Shown piece after piece: positions 1 to 9,452 of a DNA stretch of 64,000 bases. Position numbers and translations under genes: made by a program. The DNA is from Saprospiraceae bacterium (lineage in GTDB: Bacteria; Bacteroidota; Bacteroidia; Chitinophagales; Saprospiraceae), in contig JADKBO010000003.1 in assembly GCA_016715105.1 (NCBI GenBank), forward strand, positions 248,001 through 312,000. Reading direction: 5' to 3'. The notes under the pieces were generated by a model. That model did no database searches. It saw only the letters and a program-made list of their open reading frames with translations, and had not been told where the DNA came from. The number at the start of each line of letters is the position of its first letter. Position 1 is the first letter of the stretch.

Positions 1-1
1 A

Positions 2-733
2 CCTTACTTTGCCATCATTGTTTTTGTTTGGACATTTAGAATACCAGAAAGCCATCCAAAAGAGAAAAGATCTAAGGAAGGTTTTGGTGCAAGTGTAAGT
101 ACTTTAAAGTCCATTATTGCAAACAAAGTCTTTATGAAATATACCATCATTGCCACCTTACTATTTTCAATTTTGAGCAGTTGGGTTTCGAGCTCTGAAC
201 GGATAATTGGAGAAATTTTCGGTATACCAGAATTATTCATCATCATATTTGGTCTCACCGGATTCCTGATGGCATTATTTGCTTTACTCAATTCATACTT
301 GTCTAAAAAAATTGGAGCCAAAAAATCTCTTCGTATATTTTTAACTACATATTTTATAACCTCGCTCCTATTAACCATCGTTTTATTTTTCAATAATAAT
401 CAACCGCCAGCCATTATATTTTTTATTTTGGTTGCTTTTCTAATGGCATTAACAACTGCGGGTGATCCCAACAGCAGTGCATTGGCACTTGAGCAAATGG
501 GCGAAAAAGCAGGCTTAGCGGCTTCTGTTTATGGAACTATTTTCTTCTTTCTTGGCTCAGGAATTGGTGCATTTATCAGTAGTCTGATGTCCAAAAATGC
601 ACTGCCGCTTGGGAGTGGAGCTTTCATTCTGAGTGCTATTGCATTGGCATTATTTTATAGTGACAGTAAAAAAATATCCTTTGCTAATCAAACTTCTAAA
701 TTATTAATAAACCAAAAAATTTCAAAATCATGA
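2..733 (+). CDS. MFS drug-exporter-type transporter, C-terminal part
   Basis: The reading frame is open from base 2, so the gene starts outside the window and only the C-terminal ~243 residues are present. The early sequence (VWTFRIPESHP) resembles the segment after transmembrane helix 6 of Bcr/CflA-like major facilitator exporters. It is followed by about six hydrophobic helices and a loop with KKIGAKKS, typical of the second half of a 12-helix carrier. It probably exports a small molecule across the inner membrane by proton antiport; the substrate cannot be read. Its TGA overlaps the ATG of the next gene (ATGA), suggesting translational coupling. Family call is fairly safe, subfamily less so. 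Confidence 0.75.
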   Translation, partial: PYFAIIVFVWTFRIPESHPKEKRSKEGFGASVSTLKSIIANKVFMKYTIIATLLFSILSSWVSSSERIIGEIFGIPELFIIIFGLTGFLMALFALLNSYLSKKIGAKKSLRIFLTTYFITSLLLTIVLFFNNNQPPAIIFFILVAFLMALTTAGDPNSSALALEQMGEKAGLAASVYGTIFFFLGSGIGAFISSLMSKNALPLGSGAFILSAIALALFYSDSKKISFANQTSKLLINQKISKS

Positions 734-1191
734 TTAGAAAAAAATATCAAGTGAGTGTTGCGGCATCCAAAGAAAAATGTGCTGACCTCATGCTTGGCCT
801 TACAGATAAAAGCACCTACGAAGCTTGGACTGCTGTATTTAATCCTACTTCCACTTATGACGGCTCTTGGGATTTGGGCAGTAAAATAAGGTTTATCGGT
901 GTGGATGAAAATGGTAAAAGAGCAGGTATGGTTGCCAGAATTGTTGTGCATGAGCCCGCTGATTTTGTATCCATTCAACATTATGGTTTGGTGGAAGATG
1001 AAATGGAAATTACGGAAGGTCCTCAGGTAGAAAGTTGGGCCGGTGGCTATGAAAACTATCAATTTGAATCAGATGGCCACCAGACCATCATCAAAGTTGA
1101 AGTTGATGTAACTGCTGATCATGAAGAATATTTTGACAAAACATATCCCAATGCTTTGGAAAAGTTGAAAGAAATTATCGAGGCAAATTAA
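730..1191 (+). CDS. SRPBCC (START/AHSA1-like) domain protein
   Basis: A 153-residue soluble protein without a signal peptide. The N-terminal strand with VSVAASKEKC, a central YDGSWDLGSKIRF segment and a C-terminal helix (ALEKLKEIIEAN) match the helix-grip fold of the SRPBCC superfamily, often annotated as activator of Hsp90 ATPase-like or polyketide-cyclase-like. Such proteins bind hydrophobic ligands, but no specific ligand can be inferred. It overlaps the transporter stop codon by four bases and is likely co-transcribed with it and with the two membrane protein genes downstream. Confidence 0.7.
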   Translation: MIRKKYQVSVAASKEKCADLMLGLTDKSTYEAWTAVFNPTSTYDGSWDLGSKIRFIGVDENGKRAGMVARIVVHEPADFVSIQHYGLVEDEMEITEGPQVESWAGGYENYQFESDGHQTIIKVEVDVTADHEEYFDKTYPNALEKLKEIIEAN

Positions 1192-1221
1192 ACACGTTTA
1201 TTACAAAAAAATAAGAATCAA

Positions 1222-1848
1222 ATGCTTCCTAATCTAGTTATTTTATGCAGCGTTTTATCACTGCTTTGTCTATTGACTTTGCACTTTGTGAGCCCAGAAT
1301 TTAAACCTAGTTGGCGAATGATCAGCGAATATGCACTTGGTAAATATAAATGGCTCATCACAGCATTTTTTTATTTATGGGGTATTGCCTCTATCATACT
1401 TTCCACGCTGCTTTGGAGTGAAGTAAGCAGCACTTGGGGTAAAATCGGAGTAATTTTGGTTTTGATTTCCGGTATTGGAGCATTTATGGGTGGTTTATTT
1501 GACTTAAAACACAAAAACCATGGCTTATCATTTATGTTAGGAACCCCCACTTTACCCATTGGCGCTTTGATCATTTGTTACCATTTGATATCGATGGATA
1601 AGTGGCAAAACTATGAGACACCTATATTATATTCTACGCACAGCCTTTGGATTAGTTTTATACTGATGGCATTGAGCATGGTAGTTTTGATGAGTGGATA
1701 TAAAAAGACCGGATTGCCTATGGGGCCTGGGGTAGAACCGCCAAAGGCATTACCAAAGGGAGTAATTGGGGTGAATGGATATTTCAATAGATTATTAGTC
1801 CTTTGTTATATTCTTTGGTTGATTGTAATGGCCAATGTTATAATCTAA
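1222..1848 (+). CDS. DUF998 family membrane protein
   Basis: A 208-residue integral membrane protein with about six hydrophobic segments. The N-terminal helix followed by WRMISEYALGKYKW is the characteristic motif of the DUF998 family, whose biochemical role is unknown. It starts 30 bases after the SRPBCC gene and is followed 31 bases later by a DoxX-like gene, so the four genes probably form one small operon. Nothing links it to the polysaccharide genes further right. Confidence 0.7.
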   Translation: MLPNLVILCSVLSLLCLLTLHFVSPEFKPSWRMISEYALGKYKWLITAFFYLWGIASIILSTLLWSEVSSTWGKIGVILVLISGIGAFMGGLFDLKHKNHGLSFMLGTPTLPIGALIICYHLISMDKWQNYETPILYSTHSLWISFILMALSMVVLMSGYKKTGLPMGPGVEPPKALPKGVIGVNGYFNRLLVLCYILWLIVMANVII

Positions 1849-1879
1849 TTTATTTTTAATTTAATATTTAAAACAACAT

Positions 1880-2258
1880 ATGAAACAGAAAATTTTCAAT
1901 GGCGTATCTATCTTATTTGGTCTTTTGCTGATCAATGGCGGATTAAACAAATTTTTGAATTACATGCCCGTCCCTGAAGACTTGCCCGAAGCCTTACTCA
2001 AAGACACTGAAGCACTCATGGAAATTGCTTGGCTGATGCCGTTGATAGGATTGGCCGAAGTGGTAGGCGGCTTACTTATTTTAATGCCAAAGACCAGAGC
2101 ACTAGGAGCTTTGATTGTTTTTCCGGTAATGGTTGGTGTTTTATTGACTCATATTTTTGTTGCACCAAGTGGCCTTCCTATTGCTATTGTGATTTGGGCC
2201 AATTTTGACATGGATCATTTATGAAAATAAGGAAAGGTATTTGCCGATCATCAAATAA
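1880..2258 (+). CDS. DoxX-like membrane protein, frameshifted near its 3' end
   Basis: The protein has four hydrophobic segments and the DoxX-type pattern GGLNKFLNYMP, then LIGLAEVVGGLLIL. The first frame ends at 2224 with an unlikely tail (NFDMDHL). Shifting by one base at about 2205-2211 gives WIIYENKERYLPIIK and a stop at 2256-2258, the usual DoxX C-terminus. The gene therefore carries a single indel (real or sequencing error) and should be read to 2258. DoxX-like proteins are small inner-membrane proteins of uncertain function, sometimes linked to redox stress. Last gene of the left-hand plus-strand group. Confidence 0.75.
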
Positions 2259-2351
2259 TAGTTTTGAAGAAAAAAGAGGTATAAAAGAAGGAGGGCTTTA
2301 GTTGTCAAATACTTTCTCATTCCATTTCTAAAGATGTAATTCTATTTATGT

Positions 2352-2475
2352 AATTTGGGATTCAAAGAACCGTAGATTCGAACAATGTAGTAACCATGGA
2401 TTTCAATCCATGGGGCATGATAAAGATTTGGAGTTCCATAGGTGGGATGCAAATGGTTTTTGGCAAGATCTCCGT
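2352..2475. repeat. Intergenic repeat element, copy A
   Basis: This stretch is largely repeated at 2639-2767. Both copies contain a perfect palindrome-like hairpin, CCATGGATTTCAATCCATGG, followed by a GGAGTTCCATAGG segment and AGATCTCCGT. Between the copies lie a second hairpin (CCCAGGATTGAAATCCTGGG, 2529-2548) and CTATGGAACTC, which is complementary to GAGTTCCATAG in copy A. No open frame spans it. Looks like a non-coding dispersed element; function unknown. Confidence 0.7.
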
Positions 2476-2638
2476 GCAGTATATGGATCGTTCCTATGGA
2501 ACTCTATTTTTTCGTTTTGGTTTTCTGCCCAGGATTGAAATCCTGGGTTACTAAATCGGTCGAGGCCGCTGCCTTTGCATTTATTATGGAATTTGGGATT
2601 GAATGATGGTCGAGGCATTAACTCTGGATTACTTATGG

Positions 2639-2767
2639 AATTTGGGATTTAAAGAACCATAGGTTCGAAACATGTAGTAACCATGGATTTCAATCCATGG
2701 GACATGATAAAGAAATAAGTTGGAGTTCCATAGGAACGGTGCATATAGCTTTTGCTCAGATCTCCGT
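2639..2767. repeat. Intergenic repeat element, copy B
   Basis: Second copy of the element at 2352-2475, sharing AAAGAACC, TTCGAA, the CCATGGATTTCAATCCATGG hairpin and GGAGTTCCATAGG with scattered substitutions. A further short partial copy (TATGGAATTTGGGATT) lies near 2584-2600. The same kind of CCATGG hairpin recurs at 14192-14210, so the family is dispersed. Confidence 0.7.
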
Positions 2768-2808
2768 TTACCACGTGCATCTGCTCAATTAAATATAAAT
2801 TTTCAAAA

Positions 2809-3564
2809 TCACCGATCATTAAATCCTTCCTCCATACCAATTAAAAATGTAGTTAGCGTTACAACAATTAAAAATATGATGATGGTCGTTAGTACACTCC
2901 GAATCAATAAACTCAATTTTGAATAGCCAAAAGCAGAAAAGAATTGAAAATAATACCAAACTGAAAAAACGAAAGTCAAAATGCCAACAACAGTAAAAAT
3001 AAAATCAATTGATTGGTTGGCTCGAATAACAATTGCTATCAGCGTAAAAGTAATTGCTATTATTAATTCTCCGCAGACTTTATAAACATTTAAAATCAAA
3101 TGTTCCGTAAAATTCTTTTTACTTTTTTTAAAAAACAACAAAGTAAAAAGTGCCAAAAAGGGTATTCTTATGAGAATAAATAATTTGGGAAAAGCACTGG
3201 TAATTCTATCAAAATCAGTAATTAAATCTTTATCTTTTGAAAAGTAATACGTCGTGTCAATCAATTTTATTTCTGAAATATTTCCGACAATATGCCCAAT
3301 GGTAATGATCAAAATGACAAAAGTCAGATAGTTGAAATGATTAACTCTTTTGCCTTCTATGTACTCACGGATGCTATGACCGGGACGAGTTATCAATTCT
3401 TTAATCGTATAGAAAAACCCTTTGTCTATATTCAATAAGTTATTGACAAGGTCATTAAGGAAAAATTGTTTTAACGAAAAGCGTTGTATCGCTGCATTCT
3501 GCCCACAATGAGGGCAAAAATTACTATCCACCGACTGATTACAGTTTAGACATTGTTTAGCCAT
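2809..3564 (-). CDS. DUF3667 zinc-ribbon membrane protein
   Basis: A 251-residue protein. I start it at MAKQC (ATG at 3562-3564) because the frame upstream is unlike the family and overlaps the next gene. Residues 5-20 hold a zinc ribbon with two CxxC pairs (CLNC and CPHC). Then comes the DUF3667 signature region with FLLNDL-like text, RPGHSIREYIEGKR and NHFNYLTF, followed by about four transmembrane helices. DUF3667 proteins are common in Bacteroidota; their function is unknown. The gene ends just left of the repeat elements and starts 34 bases downstream of the SnoaL-like gene. Confidence 0.8.
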   Translation of the reverse strand: MAKQCLNCNQSVDSNFCPHCGQNAAIQRFSLKQFFLNDLVNNLLNIDKGFFYTIKELITRPGHSIREYIEGKRVNHFNYLTFVILIITIGHIVGNISEIKLIDTTYYFSKDKDLITDFDRITSAFPKLFILIRIPFLALFTLLFFKKSKKNFTEHLILNVYKVCGELIIAITFTLIAIVIRANQSIDFIFTVVGILTFVFSVWYYFQFFSAFGYSKLSLLIRSVLTTIIIFLIVVTLTTFLIGMEEGFNDR

Positions 3565-3598
3565 TCGATAAGTTTCCTTAATGTAAGGTGTTTTAGAA

Positions 3599-4015
3599 TT
3601 AAATGTCCAGAATACCGGTAAGTCCATCAGAACTAATTGGAGCCGAAGTATGCTGATGTATAACTTTCCACTCACCTTCCAATTTTGAAAAACCAATGGT
3701 GATTCTATTTTTCATACTTCTCAAAACAGCACCATCTGAAGCAATTGCTTGAAAACCAATAAGGGCATTTGCAAATCCTACATTTCCAGACTGATTAATT
3801 TTCACCATTTCAAAATCAACCTTCACTTTTTCTTCTCCCAAAGATCCCAGCCAATCAACAATCATATTTTTCAAATCTGGTAGATTCAACATAAAACCTT
3901 GATCCCACATATCAAATACAACAACTTGTTCATCATAAAGATTGATCATGGCCGCCGAGTCCTTACTCCATGCCGACTGTTTATAAATCTCGAAAAAATC
4001 TTCGATCGCTTGCAT
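3599..4015 (-). CDS. SnoaL/NTF2-like protein (DUF4440 type)
   Basis: A 138-residue cytoplasmic protein. The N-terminal helix (AIEDFFEIYKQSAWSKD), an early DMWDQG strand and the C-terminal EGEWKVIHQHTSAP match the NTF2-like/SnoaL fold, commonly annotated as a DUF4440 or ketosteroid-isomerase-like protein. The pattern GEWKVIHQH is the usual signature of the calcium/calmodulin kinase II association-like subgroup. Ligand and reaction are unknown. A 9-bp inverted repeat lies 40 bases upstream. Confidence 0.75.
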   Translation of the reverse strand: MQAIEDFFEIYKQSAWSKDSAAMINLYDEQVVVFDMWDQGFMLNLPDLKNMIVDWLGSLGEEKVKVDFEMVKINQSGNVGFANALIGFQAIASDGAVLRSMKNRITIGFSKLEGEWKVIHQHTSAPISSDGLTGILDI

Positions 4016-4054
4016 AAATTAAATTTCTAGAAGAATAAATACACTTTCATTTGA

Positions 4055-4078
4055 TTATGCAAAAAACTATTTGCATAA
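4055..4078. promoter_or_regulatory. 9-bp inverted repeat upstream of the SnoaL-like gene
   Basis: TTATGCAAA and TTTGCATAA face each other around a 6-base spacer, 40 bases before the minus-strand SnoaL-like start. It could be an operator or a weak hairpin; there is no direct evidence for either. Confidence 0.35.
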
Positions 4079-4210
4079 CTGTAGTAAAACATTTATAATC
4101 TTCTAAATATTTAAAATTCACAGGGTCCTGTTGGGAGTTACTTAGTCGATAATTAAATATTAAAACAATTATTATTGTTAAAAATTTATTCAAAAATTAC
4201 CAAACACAAA

Positions 4211-5054
4211 TTATTGAAAGGACAATCCCTTTTGCCCTCCACCATATTTGTATGGAAAAAATGTGTCTTCAAGAACTTCGCAACTGACTTGTATATTGGT
4301 GCCCATAGAATCTCCAAAAATACTACAAACGGCAGAGTCTGCAGCATCTCTTCCTGTTGCAATCTTTACCAATCCATTTAATGGAGCAAGTTTGGTAGAA
4401 TCAAAAATGATCCAATTGCCATCGATGTAGGCTTCAAAACAAGCATGAAAGTCTTGTGGAACCAGTTGGTATGCATAACCAGTAAAATACCGAGCTGGTA
4501 TTGTGAGCGCCCGACACAAAGCAATGCCCAAATGTGCAAAATCACGACACACCCACGCTTTCAGTGATAGTGTCCATTGCCGAGGTATTGGTATTGGTGC
4601 TGCCGCTGGTATACTCTATATTGGTATAAATCCACTCTGAAATAGCAGACACTTGTTCGTAAACTGATCGGTAACTGCCAAATTCTTTATAAGCAAATTT
4701 CATCAATTTATCAGATTGGCAGTATCGACTTGGGTACAAGAAAGTTGCGATATAACTATCTAACTCCACCAAATCAACAATGCCCTCAGAATTTCCTTCA
4801 TCAATGATTTTGTGCTGCATGTCGACCGTAGCTGAGTAGTCGATGGTAAAGGTCATGGGTTCATCAACTTTGATGCGCGTAAAACGACAACTCTCATCAT
4901 GAGAAGCATATTCATCCAGACTCATGTAGGGATTGACCCAAATTTGTTCTTCCAAAACAGTTTGGCTAGGCGTTTTTAATGCATGAATGTTGAATATAAA
5001 AGTAGTTGGGGCGTTCACTTGGTACGACAATGAACTGTGTATTTTAAATTTCAT
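4211..5054 (-). CDS. Transglutaminase-like protease-fold protein, frameshifted
   Basis: Two overlapping frames (5054-4542 and 4552-4211) form one protein of about 280 residues. The N-terminal part is the beta-rich domain of bacterial transglutaminase-like proteins, ending in DTITESVGV. In the second frame the catalytic region reads VCRDFAHLGIALCRAL (Cys), DFHACFEAY (His) and IIFDST (Asp), giving the full Cys-His-Asp triad. The break falls in an ACACAC run at 4547-4552, where two lost bases would restore GVCRDF. The gene lies 9 bases downstream of the Anbu-type gene, a known association. Confidence 0.85.
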
Positions 5055-5063
5055 TTATTCTTT

Positions 5064-5789
5064 TTATTTTAATTTATCAAAAGCTGATTTGATCCATTCA
5101 TCCGGTAATTCATCTACAACATCATTGAGTCTGTTTTGCCAAAAATCGGCAACAAAATTTAAATCTTTGGCTGTGTATCTATGTTCTTCGATCTCAAAGG
5201 AATCTCGCTCATAAATCACCACATCTATGGGAAAGTCTACATCATTTGAACTTATCCTGGTGGAATCAAAGGAGAGAAAGCCCGCTTTGAGTGCGTTTTT
5301 CATGCTGGATTCATAACTCAAAACCCGGTTTAACAAAGTTTTACCGTGTCCAGAATTTCCTATGATTACATAAGGTGAATCATTGTGAATCTCTACCCAA
5401 TTTCCTTCAGAATAAATCAAAAATAGTTTGTGTTCTTCATCATCGGCAAGTTGTCCGCCAATGACGGTATTGAGGTTGAATTTAAGACCAGCATTGGCCA
5501 AAGCTTCTCTATCTTCATTGGCAACCCTTTTTACCTGTTCGCCAAAATCATTGACTGCCTTATACATTTTATTATGACTCATCACCCCTGCATTAAACAA
5601 CTCTTGAAAATAAATCACCGCTTTGTCTCTCACTGATCGCAAACCGCTAGTCATAATAAATAAAGAATGTTTATCTCTTTGTTCAACGTATATCTTCTTT
5701 TTAGTAGATTTATTACTACCGGATGTAATTTGTGTGTCTGCAATTGCAATTAATCCCTGTCTTGTTTTAATTCCTAAGCAATATGTCAT
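5064..5789 (-). CDS. Anbu-type proteasome-homologue peptidase
   Basis: A 241-residue protein with no signal peptide. It begins MTYCLGIKTRQGLIAIADTQ, the N-terminal signature of Anbu (bacterial proteasome homologue): Thr2 would become the N-terminal nucleophile after Met removal. The later IGNSGHGK and FDSTRISSNDVDFPIDVVIYE segments also fit the Ntn-hydrolase fold. Anbu genes typically sit with a transglutaminase, an ATP-grasp protein and an alpha-E protein; only the transglutaminase is present here. Substrate is unknown. It probably heads a two-gene operon reading leftwards. Confidence 0.85.
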   Translation of the reverse strand: MTYCLGIKTRQGLIAIADTQITSGSNKSTKKKIYVEQRDKHSLFIMTSGLRSVRDKAVIYFQELFNAGVMSHNKMYKAVNDFGEQVKRVANEDREALANAGLKFNLNTVIGGQLADDEEHKLFLIYSEGNWVEIHNDSPYVIIGNSGHGKTLLNRVLSYESSMKNALKAGFLSFDSTRISSNDVDFPIDVVIYERDSFEIEEHRYTAKDLNFVADFWQNRLNDVVDELPDEWIKSAFDKLK

Positions 5790-6312
5790 AGTAAGTTAAA
5801 TTCTAAAATGTCCTCTTCAGGTCATCTAATCAAAACCTGCAAGATACCCTTAAAAAACTATTAGGAAGTAGTAAGAGACAGTTTAAAACCATTTAAGTTC
5901 AGATTATTTCTCCTTTATTAGACAATTTCTGAAATGTTCAATTAATTGACCATTAGCATCTTAGAGCCGTTCAAAATGTATTATTGCAATACTCCAAACG
6001 ATATTTTATTATTGGCAATATTACACAAACTAAATTTGCGACAAACGCCTTCTACATTTCTACTCCAATGGAGTTTTTAAAAGGAAGTTATGAAATGCAT
6101 CACATTAAAAGTAATTTCAAAACGCATTAAGTGTTGTTGTGTGTTCACCAAATATTTGATGTGACTTTTGCAAAATAAAAAATAGCCCTCTTTTTTTTCT
6201 GCCCTAAATCATGCAAGTTCAGAATTTTATTTTTCAAAGTCAGATATATTTAATTTTAAAAATACTTTAAAAATAAAGACATTTTCGTCCACAAATTCTA
6301 AAGTTGGTCCTA

Positions 6313-6320
6313 TATATTTG
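6313..6320 (+). promoter_or_regulatory. Candidate -7 element (TATATTTG) for the GH10 gene
   Basis: The 583 bases between the Anbu start and 6373 hold no gene. TATATTTG at 6313-6320 fits the Bacteroidota TAnnTTTG element and would give a leader of about 45 bases, but no clear TTTG is seen at the expected distance upstream. A second match, TAAATTTG at 6031-6038, would give a leader above 300 bases. Neither is certain. Confidence 0.35.
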
Positions 6321-6372
6321 GCACCTCAGTCTATTTATATCAATTAGTTATTGTCTACAAAATCAATCCTGT

Positions 6373-9300
6373 ATGAAGTATTATTTAAAAAAGCCACAAC
6401 CTCTACAACAAAAATTATTTTTTATGCTTCTTTGGTTTACGGCAAGCTTTGGTTTGCAAGCCCAAGTATGCGAACCCATTTCTAATGGCGGATTTGAAAC
6501 CAATAGCGGTACCAACGTTTTTGCCGGTTGGAATTATTACAATGGCGCAGATAGTTTTTCCATTTCTACTGACATGGTACATGGGGGAACGAGCTCCATG
6601 AGAGTTGCCAATGCAGGCACGCCAAACACCTATTCACTTCAAGTATTGGCTCCTGCATTTCCAACGGTCGTTGGCCAACAGTACACTTTTAAAATTTGGA
6701 TCAAGGCACTCAATAATAACACCACAACGATACAATTTTCAAGAAGAGACGGCAGTGGTAACAACGAAAATGGCTACATGACCACAGGAACCATTTCTAG
6801 TCAATGGACTGAATTGTCCTACGTTTTTACTGCCCAATACACGAGTACAAGAATTACTTTAAATTTGGGAGGAACCACTGCAAATACATATCATCTAGAT
6901 GATGCGTGTGTGATTTCTCCAACTGTGGCACCTCAGGCTTGTACACCCCTTACAAATGGAAATTTTGAATCCGTCATGGCACCAAATTTGTTTACTGGTT
7001 GGTCATATTTAAACGGAATGGACAGTTTTTCCGTTTCATATGACATGGTACACGGAGGTTCTAGCTCGCTGAAAGCAGTAAACTCTGGGATGACTAATAG
7101 TTTCAATTTACAAGTGTTAGCTCCTGCATTTCCAACAGTGGTAGGATTACAATATACCTTTAAAATATGGATCAAAGCATTAAACAATAACACCAATACC
7201 ATACAATTTGCCAAACGAGATGGTAGTGGTGGCAATGAGAATGGCTACACCACCACAGGAACCATTCCCAGTCAATGGACAGAATTATCCTATACTTTTA
7301 CTGCCCAGTATAGCAGCACCAGGATCACGATAAATCTAGGCGGAGCAACAGCAAATACCTATTATTTAGATGACGCTTGTATGGTCGAGCCCAGTATTCC
7401 TGCACCTACCTGTTTGATCAGCAATGGAGGTTTTGAACAAGGATCTGGTAATACTTTTACAGACTGGTCAATTTTCAATGTGATTGCTGGTGTGACTGTT
7501 TCACAAGAAACTGTCATGGTGAGAAGTGGAAGTAGGGCTGTGAATGTAAGTGTTGGAGCGAATGGAAACTCTTTTCAACCACAACTACTTACTCCTCTTA
7601 TTTCAGTCGTACCCGGAGCAACATACAAGTTTAGTGTCTATGCAAAATCTGCGAATAGTTCGACGGCAAGCATACAAATGTCAACCAATAACCCAAGTAA
7701 TGTTCAGCAATTTTCTGCAAACTTGCCAGTAACCATCAATTGGACCCAAGTTTCTGCAGAGTTTGTTGCAAATGCCAATCAAGTGCGATTTGTACTCAAT
7801 TTGGGAGCAAATGCCAATACTTATTATTTGGATGATGCTTGTTTGGAATTGGTTTGTACCAGTACTACCCATGTTGCTCCAGCACAAAGCCCAATTGCAG
7901 CTGGTAAGACTAAATTCCTTGGGAATATTTATGCAAATCATGCCTTACCAGAATCTGAATTTATAAAATATTTCAATCAAGTGGTGTCTGAAAATAATGG
8001 CAAATGGGGTTCTATTGAGGGAACAAGAGATGTCTTCAACTGGACCAATATTGACATTGAAAGGCAGTTTGCTTTAACCAATAACATGCCTTATAGATTC
8101 CACGTATTGTTGTGGGGTTCTCAGCAACCAGCATGGCTTACAGGTTTGTCTGACGAAGAACAAATAGATGAAATTTTGGAATGGTTTAAGGGCGTTTCTG
8201 AGCACTTTTCCGGACCCAATACCTTGGAATATGTGGAAGTGGTCAATGAGGCACTCAACCAACCTCCTATTTATGCCCCGGCACTGACTTCACTGAATAC
8301 CACATTGGGCACCACTCCTGGCCCATATGACTGGGTTGTAAATGCATTTAAATTGGCCAGAAGTTATTTCCCTGCAGAAACAAAATTGATGATCAATGAA
8401 TATCGCATTGAAAATGAATCAGCTTTTACCAATAACTATGCTAACATCATAGCTCTTTTAAAAGCTGACAATCTGGTGGATGTTGTAGGCATGCAAGGAC
8501 ACACTTTCAGTACAAAGCGTTATGGTTCAGGTCCTTTTGAAAATGTTACGGCAAACCTTGCAGCTAATCTCCAAACGATTGCTGACCAATGTTTACCCAT
8601 TATGATAACTGAATTTGATATTGAGGGCAATAGTTACTTAAATATGAGTGGCCAAGCTATAGTTGGAGGTACTCAGGCTCAAAAAGACTCTTTCCAACTA
8701 TCAGAATATAAAAGAATATTTGGCCTTTACTGGAATCACCCTTCAGTTGTAGGAATCACCCTTTGGGGCTGGAGAAACGGCATGTGGCAGTCAACATCTG
8801 AAGCCTATTTATTTGATCAATGTACAGGTTTGCCAAGACCCGCATTATCGGTTTATTTAAATGACAGCATCAGAAATTCAAATCCACCTTTGGATATAAC
8901 TTGCGATCCAGGTTTTGAGGTTGCTTATACCTTCACAATTCCTGACAGCTTGTCTCCATTTGGACTACAAGATCCTTGCTCTTGTGGAGACACACTCAAC
9001 GTTTTTGACGACAATGGTTCTGTTGTACTTTTCCATGATTATTTGCTCATTACCGGAGCTGAAGTGGGTGCCAGTGTAAATATTACTAATACCACGAACT
9101 TCTTTGATGCAGCTGGCAACCCAATACCAACGCCAATCATCGGTACCGTGGATGAATTTGGTCAATTTAGAATTGAATATTATCACCCTGCCAGTGTTAG
9201 TGCTACGGCAGATGTTACTGTGGGGAATGAAACTCAATCTTTTGGAGGTAGTTCATGTGAAGCATGTTTGGTCATCATACCTACGATGGATCAATGGGGC

Positions 9301-9387
9301 ATCATCATATTACTTTTATTAATGAGTATCGTAAGTGTTTTAGTTTATAAAACAAGCCTTATACAAAAACTTGGTTTGACTAAATAA
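6373..9387 (+). CDS. GH10 endo-beta-1,4-xylanase with three CBM4/9-like modules and IPTLxxWG-type tail
   Basis: A 1004-residue secreted enzyme. I start it at MKYYLKK, which gives a clean signal peptide ending near SFGLQAQ. Three beta-sandwich modules follow at about residues 32-180, 188-340 and 345-500, each opening with SNGGFE or TNGNFE and closing with YYLDDAC-like text; they resemble CBM4/9 xylan-binding modules. The first two are near-copies. The GH10 barrel spans about 510-810, with the acid/base Glu626 in VVNEAL and nucleophile Glu747 in ITEFDI. The C-terminus reads IPTMDQWGIIILLLL followed by a basic residue stretch, an IPTLxxWG-type sorting signal. It likely starts backbone cleavage of xylan at the cell surface. 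Confidence 0.93.
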   Translation: MKYYLKKPQPLQQKLFFMLLWFTASFGLQAQVCEPISNGGFETNSGTNVFAGWNYYNGADSFSISTDMVHGGTSSMRVANAGTPNTYSLQVLAPAFPTVVGQQYTFKIWIKALNNNTTTIQFSRRDGSGNNENGYMTTGTISSQWTELSYVFTAQYTSTRITLNLGGTTANTYHLDDACVISPTVAPQACTPLTNGNFESVMAPNLFTGWSYLNGMDSFSVSYDMVHGGSSSLKAVNSGMTNSFNLQVLAPAFPTVVGLQYTFKIWIKALNNNTNTIQFAKRDGSGGNENGYTTTGTIPSQWTELSYTFTAQYSSTRITINLGGATANTYYLDDACMVEPSIPAPTCLISNGGFEQGSGNTFTDWSIFNVIAGVTVSQETVMVRSGSRAVNVSVGANGNSFQPQLLTPLISVVPGATYKFSVYAKSANSSTASIQMSTNNPSNVQQFSANLPVTINWTQVSAEFVANANQVRFVLNLGANANTYYLDDACLELVCTSTTHVAPAQSPIAAGKTKFLGNIYANHALPESEFIKYFNQVVSENNGKWGSIEGTRDVFNWTNIDIERQFALTNNMPYRFHVLLWGSQQPAWLTGLSDEEQIDEILEWFKGVSEHFSGPNTLEYVEVVNEALNQPPIYAPALTSLNTTLGTTPGPYDWVVNAFKLARSYFPAETKLMINEYRIENESAFTNNYANIIALLKADNLVDVVGMQGHTFSTKRYGSGPFENVTANLAANLQTIADQCLPIMITEFDIEGNSYLNMSGQAIVGGTQAQKDSFQLSEYKRIFGLYWNHPSVVGITLWGWRNGMWQSTSEAYLFDQCTGLPRPALSVYLNDSIRNSNPPLDITCDPGFEVAYTFTIPDSLSPFGLQDPCSCGDTLNVFDDNGSVVLFHDYLLITGAEVGASVNITNTTNFFDAAGNPIPTPIIGTVDEFGQFRIEYYHPASVSATADVTVGNETQSFGGSSCEACLVIIPTMDQWGIIILLLLMSIVSVLVYKTSLIQKLGLTK

Positions 9388-9452
9388 ATCAAGTTAAAAA
9401 AAACTATTTTTATGTTTTGATTTGCAAGTAAATTGCACATTATTAAATCAAA

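Noticed and set aside
688..1062. Antisense open frame over the SRPBCC gene
   Set aside because: It has no family features and lies opposite a recognised gene; many similar antisense frames across the window were dropped for the same reason.
6304..6372. Upstream TTG start for GH10
   Set aside because: The 23 extra residues are hydrophobic but not needed; ATG at 6373 gives a normal signal peptide and uses the usual start codon.
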